A stretch of 64,000 nt of DNA from Hawksworthiomyces lignivorus. Taxonomy: Eukaryota > Ascomycota > Sordariomycetes > Ophiostomatales > Ophiostomataceae. Location of the stretch: assembly GCA_002917075.1 (NCBI GenBank), contig NTMA01000098.1:62001-126000 (forward strand), read 5' to 3'. Below, one piece after another: positions 32,425 through 43,650 of this stretch. The position numbers and the translations under genes are program-made. Positions within the stretch are counted from its first letter, which is position 1. Each line of letters starts with the position of its first letter. The notes below the pieces were generated by a model. That model was given only the letters and a program-made list of their open reading frames with translations. It did no database searches and was not told the origin of the DNA.

Positions 32425-34374
32425 GGTCGAGGGAGGGGAACGGTGCAGCTAAAGGAAACTCGAGATGATACTTGCTCGATTTGCGCAAGCTGTTTCCACA
32501 CTTCTTAGCCAAGATAGAGCTCTTATTCTCTCTCCCCTCTAGCTCGTCGAGTCTACGGGAATACAGCTCACTTATACGAAAGAAAAGGGCTGATCACTTC
32601 TCCCGCCTACACACTGGGCTCCTCATCTTTGTCCGTTTATTTGCCAATTACTCCTCATATTCACCCCTGATTTTTATTATATCCAACATCCGCAGTCCCG
32701 GGGGAAGAGGCCAAAATAAATTGTGACCTCTCTCCGGACCCTGGATGTGGGTTTGTCTTGTCATGTTCCAGTGCGGAGTAATGGCTCGCCCAATATCTTG
32801 CTCGCCCTCCATGCTTATGATGGCTAATACCCAGTCGTGAGGAAACGGGGGGCGACTGCGAAGTTATTACCACATCTAATATAAACATAGCACTCGCCAA
32901 ATTTTAGGCGGAGCACGCGCCAGAGACGAAACTAGGCGATGGCAAGGGCAGCTCTTGTTTGCTGCGCAAGCCGAGGTGATCTGTTTTTCGATTCCTGTCC
33001 CACCGATAGGGCTAAATAGATCTTCCTTTCAGCGTGGGGAAAACATGGGGAAAGGAACAAAAGCAGAGGGAAGAATTACGGAGTGCATACATGTTTCTTC
33101 TGAGTTGCCCTTTCACCTTTTCCGCCTCATAAACGTCGCTCGGGACTTATAGCGGGCCCAGTCTTATTATCCTTGGTGAAGGGAATCCATATAAACGGAG
33201 GCTGTTTTTGATTTAAATCTCTTGGCACGAGAGACGGGAAGGACACAGCGGAAGATAGCTGGGTCAGAAAAAATGACGGAACAGGATAAAAGTGAACCTT
33301 TCTATTTGAATTTTTCAAATTTATTTCCCTCTCTTTTTCTCTTAACGGTGCATCGCCGGCAGCCGGCCCGCAGAGAAAATAGGCCCAGAACACCTTGCTT
33401 CACTTCTTCTTAGTCTCCGTCAGCGGCGCCTCTCCTTCTTTTTGACCTGAGTTGTGTGGTACGTTTCAGATTGTATGCGAGAAGATATGAAAAGACGCAC
33501 CACACTGCTAAATCAAGTGAATGAATAGTAAGATATGTCGTCTGGAGTTGCTTGCATGCGGCATGCAACTGATTTTGCCAACCAAGCGGACCCCGGCTTT
33601 GTGGCCCGCACATGCAATTTTGTTTCTCTGAGAGCATTTTGCCCATCCTCTCTTAATTTCGCGTGTATTACGTTGCTTTCCGTACTGTAGCATTCTTCGA
33701 ACACAATGCCGACGAAGTGCATAGTGTCTTAGTCCCGCGAACTGCCAAATACTTCCGAAAGCTTGTTTATTGGGGAAACGTGTCTTGGAAACCAAGGTCA
33801 TCTTCGAAAGGAAGCAAAATGATGCCTTCGTCCAGAACTAGCATAAACAAAACCCCGATCTCCAGATAAGGTGTTTCTACGAATGGATTCGTTGTTGCTT
33901 GGAGCAGACAAAGCAATTGTGACAATTCAAAGTCAAACGGCTATAAAATGTTGCTTTCGCTCAGAGATTCGACTTGTACCAGAATTATGGACTCATTCAA
34001 TGGAGCCGATTCTATATAGGTTTCTACTTGCTTAACGGCAGTTCGCGAAAATCTTGCTAAGATGCAAGTTTTCTATTTATCCAGAAATGATAGCGCAGAG
34101 AGAGGATATCGGTCTAAATGCTAAAAAAATTATGTACAAACTAAATACAATGAGCAGTCGAGCATGAATGGCATAACAAGTAGAGGTGGAGAAGTCGTAC
34201 TAAGAAACAAGTACGGTGGGCGAGATAGGCGAGTTTTCGATGCTGAACAAGCTGGTTTTGTCGAACCAAAAGAGGGCCACGTTCCCAAGCAGAAATAAAA
34301 TAATTCAAAAAAAAAAGGTGGTATCCTAGCTTCTCCTTCTATTACTTTTCCTTTTGCATAGAACCCCGATATTC
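32425..34374. other. Intergenic stretch, about 1.95 kb
   Basis: Upstream of the GMC gene (minus) and downstream of the dienelactone hydrolase gene (minus). I see only short chance frames, an 8-bp-arm inverted repeat around 33552-33568, and single copies of the CGGAGTAAT/TACGGAGT motif near 32773 and 33077. A long promoter for a regulated secreted enzyme is plausible. Confidence 0.5.
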
Positions 34375-35372
34375 TTACAGCCCAAGGTGCTTGTTGAACC
34401 AGGCGATGGCCTGGTCCTCGGCCTGGATTGCCTGCTTGACGACGTCATTGCGCGTCGAGTCTGCGCGGACGCAGAAGCCGTGGCCGCAGTCCTTGTAGAA
34501 GATAACTTCACCGCGGGTCGGCTCGGGCTGCTTCTCGACGGCATTCTTGATGATCTCCATGTTCTCCTTGGAGAGGGTCGCGTCCAGCTCGCCAATGGCG
34601 AACGACACGGGCACCGTCATGGTGTCGGCGACGTCGCTGGGGTCGAACATGCTGGGATGGCCGGTGAAGCCGACGTTGATCAGGGGCACGTCCTTCTTCG
34701 CGTCGCCCTCTCCCACGGCCACGGTCACGTTGTGTGACATCAGCAGCGTGTGCTTGCCGCCCCAGCAGAAGCCGGCCGCGGCGATGCGCGCGTCGGCGCC
34801 CTCCGCCTTGCGGAGAGCCTCAAAGAAGGCCTTGACGCGGGGATAGGACTTGCCAATGCGGTTGGTCATGAAGAACGGGAGAACTCCGGGAATCACGCGA
34901 GCGACATAGTATCTATTCCCTTTCGGTCAGTCATCCTGTGGGAAATTGGAGGAGAGGCATGAGAAGCTTGCGTCAAACTCACGGCTTGGCAAACATGCTG
35001 CTGTTCATGAGGTTCCGCATAACATCAATCACCCACACCGGAGCCGCGCGACCTAAGAGACGGATCAGCATTAGTTTTTGAAATGCCTTTGGTTTTTGTA
35101 GCCGTGTGGCCGAGAGTGGCGTCTCAGTTGTTACCTTCCATGAACTCGGGCAGATAGACCTTGTAGGCGCCCTTGTCAGCATAGTGGTCGGCGAGGAGGC
35201 GGTTGTTGACAAACTCCCAACCAAAGGCGTCGGGGATGATCACGATGATTCCCTTGGTCTCACGGCCGTCTGCTGGCCCGGTGGCATAAGTGTCCAGGCC
35301 ATGCAGCTTGATGATCTCTCCACGAGGCTTGCCTTCGTGGACTCCGCCGGTGAAGCATTCAGGGCAGGACAT
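34375..35372 (-). CDS. Dienelactone hydrolase family protein
   Basis: Three exons, 35372-35135, 35052-34983 and 34912-34375; 281 residues, introns of 82 and 70 bp with GT-AG ends. The start MSCPECFTGG is the first ATG. Middle landmarks are KGIIVIIPDAFGWEFVNNRL and LLADHYADKGAYKVYLPEF. The catalytic triad of the family is visible: Cys in AAGFCWGGKH, Asp in IGELDATLS, and His in DCGHGFCVRAD. The bacterial prototype hydrolyses dienelactone in chloroaromatic (modified ortho) degradation; fungal relatives are broadly carboxymethylenebutenolidase-like. No signal peptide, so probably cytosolic. It sits upstream of the aldolase gene and near a flavin monooxygenase, which fits, but does not prove, a role in ring-product catabolism. 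Confidence 0.9.
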
Positions 35373-36094
35373 TGTAATTGGCGGGGCGAGAACGGCCAAG
35401 AAAATAAGTATCTCCGTAAAAAGGGCGCCTCTCTCTGAGAGATTCAATTGGTTTCAAAATTAAATTTCCTTTAAGAGAATCGGTTAAGAGATCTTTTTCT
35501 TTCGAAGATTTGCCAGGGATAGAAGCTCAATGCAGGGACAGAAGCTCCTAAAAAAAAGGAACAGGGCTGCTATAAGAGCCTTGTGTCGGGGATATCTGTG
35601 ACGGGATAACAACCCCGGAGTTTAATAAAAACCGACAGTATTTAAATAGTCGATTGGTCCAATGCTACTTCAATCCCAACCCAGCGCAGTGATAGACGAA
35701 ACACTTGCTGTATCTGCAGAGAGTCGACGGATTTACATAGATTCAACGGATTTGCAAGACCGCGCTGTACACCGACCCCGAGAAAAACAGCATTATGACC
35801 CGACCTAGATGACGTGCAATGACAACAAATTAGGGTATAACTCCCAGATTTTCGGCTGAATATCGTAGGCCCGTTGGGTAGTTTCAATCGGATTCGGTAC
35901 CTTTGTGCTCAGTCCAACGGAATCGGCATGGCCTTTCTGCCGACGCTTTGTAGTCGGCGCTTCGCGCATTTCATGAACAACCGATCAACACCGAACTACT
36001 TTGGCGAGGAAAGACTTGCGCAATGCTAGAGCGTTTGATATGCTACCACCATAAATATGAAAAAAGTTTGAACAGCATCACGTTTTCGCTATAT
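35373..36094. other. Intergenic stretch
   Basis: About 0.7 kb between the dienelactone hydrolase start and the aldolase stop, both on the minus strand. No coding or RNA feature recognised. Confidence 0.5.
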
Positions 36095-37114
36095 CTACAA
36101 TGTCGCATCTATCTTGGCCATATCCGCCATCAGCTCCCGACATTTGGCCTTCTCCGCCTCGGACGGCTCCAAGTACGGCCGCCTTGGGCGCATCTTCGCC
36201 TCGGCGTCGATGACGCCGGCCAGGGGGCCCGCCACGAAGAAGGATGAGGCGTACTTGGTCGTGGCGATGCCGTTCTTGCACGGGCGCTCGGCCAGCGCCG
36301 CCTGCTGGTGCAGGACGAGAGCCTGGGCGCGGTCGGCCTCGCGCGCCTCGGCGGTGCGGACGTCCTTCTCGGTGATGTAGCTGCCGCTCTTGCTGCCGGT
36401 CCACAGCTCATAGATCTTGACGGCGGTCTTGGGGAAGACGTTGCCAAACGCGGTGATGCAGCCGGCGGCGCCGACGGCGAGCGCGCCGATGAGGAAGTCT
36501 GCCTGGCCGCCGTAGACGGCGAACTGGCTCGGCGGCAGCTCGGCGGCCAGGCGGGTGACCTTGGCGACGGATCCGCAGGTCAGCTTGACGCCGACGATGA
36601 CGCCCGGGTGCCGCCGCGCCAGGTTGGCGATGGTGTCCGAGTCGAGGTCGATGCCGTTGCACACGCCCGGGAAGTTGTAGATGACAATGGGCAGCGGGGT
36701 CGCGGCGGCGACCTCGTCGTAGAAGCGCGCGATGACGGCGGGCGAGCCGGCCTTGGGGCCAAAGTAGGCCGGCGGCAGCAGCAGCGCGTAGTTGGCGCCC
36801 GCGGCCTTGGCGTCCGCCAGGAACTCGAGCACCTGCGCCGTGCTGTGGCCGCTGACGCCGGCCATGATGGGGAAGGCGGGGCCGACGGCGGCGCGCGCGG
36901 CCTCCAGCAGCGCGCGGCGCTCCTCGCGGGTCAGCAGAAAGGTCTCGGCGTTGGTGCCCAGGACCACCAGGCCCGCCAGGCCCGTCGTGGCCAGGTGGGC
37001 AAAGTACTTCTTCTGGTCGTCCAGCAGCAGCTTGTCGGTCTCCGGATCGAAGAGCGTCACGGCCGGCGTCCAGACGCCCGGCGGCGGAACAGGGGGGTGG
37101 GCTGCGGCAGACAT
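36095..37114 (-). CDS. DapA-family (dihydrodipicolinate synthase-like) aldolase/lyase
   Basis: Intronless, 339 residues. The class I aldolase barrel is complete: GVWTPAVTLFD at the N-terminus, GLVVLGTNAETFLLTREER, the conserved Tyr146 in IYNFPGV and the Schiff-base Lys177 in VIVGVKLTCGS. The AETF segment replaces the GTTGE of true DHDPS. Fungi make lysine by the alpha-aminoadipate route, so a biosynthetic DapA is not expected. Fungal members act instead on keto-sugar acids (for example 2-keto-3-deoxy-galactonate-type or 4-hydroxy-2-oxoglutarate aldolases). No targeting signal. The gene is transcribed divergently from a flavin monooxygenase 1.6 kb away. Very high G+C at third positions. Confidence 0.9.
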   Translation of the reverse strand: MSAAAHPPVPPPGVWTPAVTLFDPETDKLLLDDQKKYFAHLATTGLAGLVVLGTNAETFLLTREERRALLEAARAAVGPAFPIMAGVSGHSTAQVLEFLADAKAAGANYALLLPPAYFGPKAGSPAVIARFYDEVAAATPLPIVIYNFPGVCNGIDLDSDTIANLARRHPGVIVGVKLTCGSVAKVTRLAAELPPSQFAVYGGQADFLIGALAVGAAGCITAFGNVFPKTAVKIYELWTGSKSGSYITEKDVRTAEAREADRAQALVLHQQAALAERPCKNGIATTKYASSFFVAGPLAGVIDAEAKMRPRRPYLEPSEAEKAKCRELMADMAKIDATL

Positions 37115-38725
37115 GGCTGGTCCCTCTTATCGTTGTATCTCTCCGTGTGCCAATGTGAAGCTGGAACAAAAAAGGGAAAAAGAATAAAAAATTACGAATA
37201 ACTTCCGGGAATAGCAGAACCTTTTATTGTTGCGCTTTCATTCTCGTTTACACTTTGGGTGTCAGTTCGTGTCGGAATCGGGCAATTAGTAGCATTAAGC
37301 TGCCGAAATCGGCAGGCTGGAGAGCAGCGGAGTCGAGGGGTCCGCAAAGGAAGCTTGAGGCGAGGCGATCGCTGGACTGCATCCCTGGCGGCCATCTTGC
37401 GTAAGTACAGTACAGATCCCGCAATCGACAGATCTGATTTTCGCCTTTACACATATGTATATCGCCTGTTGGTGTAATCTGCCACAGCCAGCTGTGAATT
37501 ACAGACAACCGAGACGCCTCTTCAACGCCACACAGATAGAGAATCGCAGTGCAAATGGCAGAGCACATGCTCATGTTTGGAAGCGCACAAATCAACGGAA
37601 TCTAAGCAAGAAATCTACAAAGGATGGCTGCGATTTTAGTACGCGTGCTGTGGCCTATGTGCCTAGCTAGCAATTAGGCCAGTCGCATCTCTAGCTTTGA
37701 ACGGATATCGCAGTGGTCCTCACACACGCGGGAAAGGATCCGATTTCCCCCACGCTCGAGGCACAAGACACGAACTCCCATCCCAGAGTCAGTGAATGAC
37801 AATTCGAAGACACGATGCACTGTCTCCAGATCCCCCATTTTTCATGCTGCTCCTACCACATCCACTCCAGGTGTTTTGCCTTGGTTTTTCCGACGTAAAC
37901 CTGTTTGTCCGACGTACGTGCTTTGTCCGACACGAAGTATTTGTCCGACGTGAACCGACCAAAACTTGATGTCATCACTAGCTCAAGGCCAAGGCGGGAG
38001 GACTCCTCCATCGAAGCTACCTACGTAGCTTTAGCTGCGTTTTGAAATTGGCGACTTTAGTGGGCTACAAAGACAGTTGTCCATCTACGTAGACGTATTT
38101 CACAACACAAAGTCAACTGAATATCCCCCAACCGGATCTGGCAAGCCTCCAGGTGAAAACAGGAACAGACCAGACCCCACTCAACCCACATGTGAGGTCT
38201 CGCCCAGGAAAGGTATGGCACCGGTCAACTGGACCCATCCCAAGTGCAGTATTTTTGCTTCTTCTGGACGAAGGAAGAAGCATGTCGTTTCCGACTTAGT
38301 GTGCGTTTATTACATTAGCATACGGCTCGCCGCCCACTCACATTCTTCTTTGCAACTAGCTAACTGGCTTGACCGTCACATCGGGTCTGTTTCTCTGTGG
38401 GATTTCCCACCTGCCTGGTGCTTGCTCCATTTCTTCCGCAATAAGCAACGTAGTCGTAGCCGCTGCTGGCCCTCGTCGTTCCGTGGGACGATTATTTTCT
38501 CTCATGTTCTCTTCTTGCACCTCTCCCTCCTTAGCTTCCCGTTGCCAACGTCTCTCTAACGTCGATCGAATCCGGTGACCTCACCGCCCCAGCGAAGCCT
38601 TGCGCTCTCATCAAGTAATATTCTGTTTCAGCTCTTTTCTGCCCGACTGCACCTTTCCTCTTAAGTCGTTTTGCTGCTATTGCTCGCCGCTTTGTCCATC
38701 TCTCCTCTCCGCCCTGCCCTCCACC
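37115..38725. promoter_or_regulatory. Divergent promoter region between aldolase and FAD monooxygenase
   Basis: 1.6 kb without a convincing gene. It contains the four-copy TTTGTCCGAC array (37885-37958), about 770 bp from each start codon. A 160-codon plus-strand frame at 38077-38559 has no ATG near its start and no recognisable domain. Pyrimidine-rich sequence precedes the monooxygenase ATG. Confidence 0.5.
37885..37958. repeat. Four-copy ~18-bp array with TTTGTCCGAC core
   Basis: Successive units begin TTTTTCCGACGTAAACCTG, TTTGTCCGACGTACGTGC, TTTGTCCGACACGAAGTA and TTTGTCCGACGTGAACCGA. The core is strongly kept while the rest of each unit drifts, as expected for phased protein-binding sites rather than a recent duplication. 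Confidence 0.8.
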
Positions 38726-39020
38726 ATGGCTTCTGCCGCTCATTCGCCACGCGTACTGATCGTCGGCGGCGGCATCGGTGGGCTGTTTCTGGCCCAGTTC
38801 CTGCGCAAGAATGGAATACAGTTCGACGTCTTCGAACGTGATGCTAGTCTAACGGCGCGCCCCGTCGGTTGGGCCATCGGACTGTCCATGTACGTTGTGT
38901 AACTCTCAGATGTGATTTCGATGCGCTGGATTTGCGTGTGCTGTTGGCCCGTCCTCTACTTTGGCCCCCAACCTTTATACAATTTTCGTTGGTGTTCCCC
39001 TATCTCTGTTACACAGATAC

Positions 39021-39066
<46 letters not shown>

Positions 39067-40562
39067 GAAAGACCATTATATATCAGATATATGACCTGTT
39101 AGAGCATGGCATATTTTCTTCTCTTTCCTTTTTCTTTTCTCCTTATTTCCTTAGTCGCCTGAGCGATGCGGTTTTCGTTTCATCTGATGCTGAACTTGAT
39201 GGACTGACAAATGATAAATGTGCTGCAATCCCCCAAGATACGGGGTATTGCTGCCTTCTTGCAATTTTTTGTTCAATTAAAGGCTAGACGACTATGCTTC
39301 CTTTTTTCCAGATGATGTTCCTCCACTTCGTTCAACCTGCCACCTGCTGCCGCTAGATCTCCCATCACAGTTCATCATGTACCCGCCAGGAGGCATGCGC
39401 ATTGGCGTCGAGGATACGCCGGAGACGCCATGCGTCCGGGCCAACCGCCAGAAATTGCGGGAGCTCCTCCTGACGGGGTTGGACGTGCATTGGGGAAAGC
39501 ACGCCATCCGCGTGGAAGAAGACAAGGCGGCCAAGAAGGTGACGGTGCACTTTAAGGACGGCACGTCGGCAACCGGTGATCTTCTGGTGGGTGTTGACGG
39601 CACCTGGAGCAAAGGTATGCTGGCTCTCTTTGTTTCCTCCCAAGCTGTTCAGCTTATTTATAGTGTTTCATGGTCTTGCCGATGCTGTTCTAACCCTTCA
39701 GTGCGCGAACATGTTCTTGGTCGGCCCAATAGCGAGACCCTGCAGGCGGTCCCCATGGCCATGGTCAATGGCGAGGCCACCCTCTCCGGCAAGGCGTTCG
39801 AGAGGCAGCTGCGCCTGGGCCACAGCTCCTACATCGCCATCCATCCCGGCACTATATTCTTCTGCGGCCTTGACAAGGTTTCGCCGGACGGCGATTCCGG
39901 CAGCTTCTACTGGAACCTGTACATGCGGGACGACGACGCGGGCAAGCCGGACCACTGGCTGCGCACGGCGACCCCCGAAGCCAAGTATGCTCACTTCCTG
40001 GAAAGGACGTCGGGCATTATCGATCCCAAATATACCCAGATTGTCCGCGACGGCGGTCCTGCGGTGGTGGCTGAGGCGTTCAGTCTGTACTACGATGCTA
40101 TCATCAAGAATCTGCCGACCGGCAGTCGGGTGCTCCTCATTGGCGATGCCGCCCATCCCACAACGCCATGTGAGTACTATTTCGTTTTCATTTTCTCTTG
40201 AGCTACAACGCTATTTGAGTTTTTGCTTAGTCGTGGCGCTGTCTCCCCTCTTCTCTTGTATACTAATGGAGGCTCCAGTCCGAGGAGAAGGTGGTATCGC
40301 GGCTATCAAGGACGCGCTTCTTCTGAGCCAGCTGCTGGCCAAGGTTGACAGCAGCGACGACGCCGCTCTGACTGAGGCCCTGGACAGCTTCCAAAATGAG
40401 GTGATGGAGCGGGGTTCCGTCGTGGTGCAGATGTCGCGGGATGCCGTGCTGAACACCGGTCCCGCCAGGAGCGGGAAGCCCCGGAGCTGGGGCTACGAGA
40501 CACGCCCGATTCCAGCGCGGGAAGAGTCGCTAGGGCTGGGTGGTGTGGCAACGTCCGCTTGA
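38726..40562 (+). CDS. FAD-dependent monooxygenase (salicylate-hydroxylase-like); 5' exon structure unresolved
   Basis: First exon from 38726 gives VLIVGGGIGGLFLAQFLRKN and FDVFERDASLTARPVGWAIG, the PHBH-type FAD fold. Clear later exons are 39312-39614, 39702-40169 and 40279-40562. They give YPPGGMRIGVEDTPETPCVR, GDLLVGVDGTWSKVREHVLG, LLIGDAAHPTTPFRGEGG and the C-terminus, with the FAD motifs in order. Between 38893 and 39311 at least one intron and probably one or two small exons must lie; candidates are 39144-39159 and a piece near 39087. The stretch also holds a 40-base T run, so I could not settle the joint. The 87-bp intron at 39615-39701 has no stop and keeps frame. Likely hydroxylates an aromatic or related substrate with NAD(P)H; an inactivated gene is the alternative if no joint exists. 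Confidence 0.72.
39026..39065. repeat. 40-base poly-T run in monooxygenase intron
   Basis: Uninterrupted T tract inside the first intronic part of the FAD monooxygenase gene. Such runs are prone to slippage and to length errors in sequencing. Confidence 0.9.
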
Positions 40563-41114
40563 GCTATCTGGGCGCTCTATTTGCAGAGTGTTGTGAGCTG
40601 TTGCACACTTGCATTTTGGTTTGGCATTTTGGCAGTGATTTCATATTCCCCATCTGTCTATAGCAGTGCTTCTTTTCCAGTCACGACCATATATACATGC
40701 TTTATATTCCTCACATTAGCTGGTAGCGTAATGAAATTCGTCAGTGTTGCGTCTTTCTCTATGTAGAGGGGTCGTAGACTCTTGGAATACCCGCTCATAC
40801 ATTATCGAGTCGATGGACGTCATCATGCCTAGCCCTTCCAGCAACAGGGCACCAAGAGGTGACCATATTTGTCTTCCCGCCTTTCCGTTTCTATTTTACA
40901 AAATCCTTTAAACGCCTGCCAGCCATCCTTCTCTGTTATGCAAGAAAACAATATACAAGGATGCGCCTCCCAATACGAAAAGCAAACAAAACCCATGACA
41001 AATGAGAGTAATGAGGGAGTAGAAACAAAGAGTGGAGGAGTAGAGTGGTTTGGATATGTGGAGATCTCGGTGATCGGGCGTCTTAACAAGGTGGTGGGAG
41101 CCGGTCTTCTAAGT
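40563..41114. other. Convergent 3' region
   Basis: Lies between the stop codons of the monooxygenase (plus) and TIM17 (minus). No further gene recognised; plus-strand frames here are antisense to TIM17. Confidence 0.5.
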
Positions 41115-41786
41115 TTAGACGGCCACCTTGTCGGGCTGTGGAGGCGGCGCCGGAAGCTGCAAGAATTTAGTGTCAAAAATAAGGATCAACAACAGCGAGA
41201 GAACAGCAATTTAAGAAGAGCAGTCATAGCCATCCGCCACCGGCGTTTGCTTACCTCCAGCTTGGTAGTTCCTGCCATCATCTTCTGGAAGGCAATGCCG
41301 ACGCCCTCGATGACTGCCAGCAGCACGGCACAGCCAATGGCACCGTTGCGCGCTGCCTTATAGCCACCGCGGATAGCCAGCGAACCACCGGTGAAGAAAC
41401 CAGCGATGATGGCGTTATACGGATCCTCCTTCTTCCGGATGCCCTTGACAGCGCAGTCGAAGGTAGAGAAGAGGCCGCCCCAGACACCGAAGTTGCCACC
41501 TAATACGGGTGCGCGCATCTTAATCGCCGTCAAGGCACCGATACGCCGTTCGCCATAGGGAGAGTTACGGAAGCCTTTGATGCCGTGCCAGATGGTACCA
41601 CCGATCGCCTGAGTGCGCAAGTCAGTCAGTTGCGGTTCACGTTCATTTGCCTCTACATTCGGAATACCCCTCGCGTGACATCTTCGGCGAGGCGGGCGGG
41701 GGAAGGAATCAACATACACCCATGCAAAAGGCACCGCCGAAGTCATTAAGAATGACATAGGGGCAGGGATCCCGGCCGTGATCCAT
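41115..41786 (-). CDS. TIM17: Tim17, core subunit of the TIM23 presequence translocase
   Basis: Three exons, 41786-41718, 41608-41255 and 41156-41115; 154 residues. It begins [20 protein letters not shown], the canonical Tim17 start with the acidic N-terminus. The four helices follow with their G-rich faces, such as [33 protein letters not shown] and [20 protein letters not shown]. The Cys residues at positions 8 and 21 and in FSTFDC fit the conserved intramolecular disulfide of Tim17. Introns are about 109 and 98 bp. The last exon has only 14 codons ([13 protein letters not shown] and stop), easily lost in automatic annotation. The protein sits in the mitochondrial inner membrane and imports presequence proteins. 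Confidence 0.94.
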
Positions 41787-43650
41787 TGCTGCAGAGGTAA
41801 TACAGGAGGTGAGGCGTTGTAGGAGGTACCAGAACTGAGAGAGAAGATGATCTCTGTTCCTACCGAGGATCAGAGGTTCGGCAGTGTGCGACTGGTCTCG
41901 AATCTATGTGAGATAGAGTATGAGAGAGCCTTCCAGGAGAATGCCGTCAAACCGTCGTATGATAGGGTTGTGTCGTCTCAGAGCGGTGTGTCGTGATAGG
42001 AGTGCCGATAGTTGTCCAACAAAGACGTCAATCAGATATCTATTGCATTTCCGTGTAATTTTTTTTTTTCCTTGACGTCTCTATGCTCTTCCTCCCGCTT
42101 CGGCTGGAGAAAATTTTGCGCACGGACCAGTAAAGGTGGGTTGGGCAAACCGAACAGCCGTGGTGTCATGAGTCGCCGTATTAAGTAAGCAAATCCAATA
42201 GTGAAAGTCGCACAACAATTTACACTAGCCAAGCGTTAACAGGCTAGCTACTCCGTATAAACAACTCGCCATCAATGGATTGATTCCACTGGCGAATTGC
42301 CTTCTTTCTCGCAATTGTATTTTACCCCGTATCTTTCTCGCCGTAGGTTTCCGACGAGCTGGCTCCTGTCGACATATTTTTAATTGCCTTGGTTGCGCTT
42401 GTCCAATGACCGAGATCTTCTGCGGCAGCCATATGCAACTATACAGCTCCCCCGGCCCTCCTGACGAAAGATGATGAATACATTACGGCTGATGTTCTTC
42501 TCGACCTCTCTCCGTCTCGTAAGATTCATTGTGGCACTCTACTCAACCGACACGCAATTTCGTTGGACCGAGATCGGCGGCGTTGTTCGATCCTGTGCAT
42601 GAAAACGCACAAAGCCGATTTTTTTTTTGACTCGTCCTCATATTCTCACTTGCGATTGTTCTTTCATTTTGTCTTTTAACAGATCTTATGTGTGTTGTAT
42701 CCATGTGCATGTTCTACTTCCTTTGTTACTTGTCCGATTGGTTGGAACACTAATTAGCTGAAGGGAGTCTTTGCGAAAGGTGGAAATCCACGACATATTC
42801 TTATTTCTTCTTTTCGTCTTAGTTTTGTCTTGGCTGTAATTTGTGACTAGAACTTCCGTTACGCTACCAACGGATGTCTCTAGAACAGCCGCACCTATTG
42901 TAGTCATTCTAGCTGACCGGTATCAGCGTTTATTCTTTGGCCTCTAAATCTACACAAGCATATATCCTGGAATAATATGGTTAAGGTTTGAGACTAACCT
43001 GCAATAAGCATACCTGGAATACTCGTATACTAGCACAGTAACAATTTATGTGTGGGTGCACGTTGGGCTCGCTTTGTGATCTTAATGACAGACCGGAGCG
43101 GAGCAGGCAGGGGGATCGTGTCACCCACAGACAAATAGACATGTACTTTGACTCACAGATCTTGCCTCCCATCCACAAATACCAGGGGAAGGAAGCTAAT
43201 GTTGGCCTCCCTTTTGGGCACGTCGTTGGTTTTTACGCCTGTATTTGCCTCATATTGACATTCTCGCCCAAGCACCGAGTGTGCCATTGATAAGGGAAAA
43301 AGGCTACGAGAGACAAGCGGCTCCGGTTCCCTCTTCTCTCGTTCCGTGCCGCGCACAGAAAACGAAATAAAAGAATAAAAAAAAATAAAGAAGATACCTA
43401 TGGACAAAGCGGTGAATCGTTCATTTAGACTGTTGAAGTGCCATGCGGGATGCGCCGCTGTACATCGCGTGCCCATGCCTTGAAAAAGAGGTAGGAGCGT
43501 TCCCACTTTTCTCCCCCTTTGCGAACTTCCCTACCTCCGCCTCTTTGAACCCTTCCCGTCTTCTATTTACGTCGGTATCCGAAAACACGCCGGGTCTTTT
43601 CTGTCTTTCATTCTTTCTTTTCCCCCTTTTCTTCTTTTTTTTTTTCCCTC
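41787..43650. other. Intergenic stretch, about 1.86 kb
   Basis: TIM17 promoter at the left. No convincing gene elsewhere. It has one TACTCCGTATA motif near 42248, T-rich tracts, and a long pyrimidine tract at about 43590-43650 directly before the next possible start codon. Confidence 0.5.

Noticed and set aside
36308..37201. 297-codon plus-strand frame opposite the aldolase gene
   Set aside because: Antisense shadow of an intact DapA-family gene.
38077..38559. 160-codon plus-strand frame before the FAD monooxygenase
   Set aside because: No ATG near its beginning and no domain; lies in a divergent promoter.
40869..41363. 164-codon plus-strand frame over the TIM17 3' part
   Set aside because: Antisense to TIM17 and its trailer; no conserved features.
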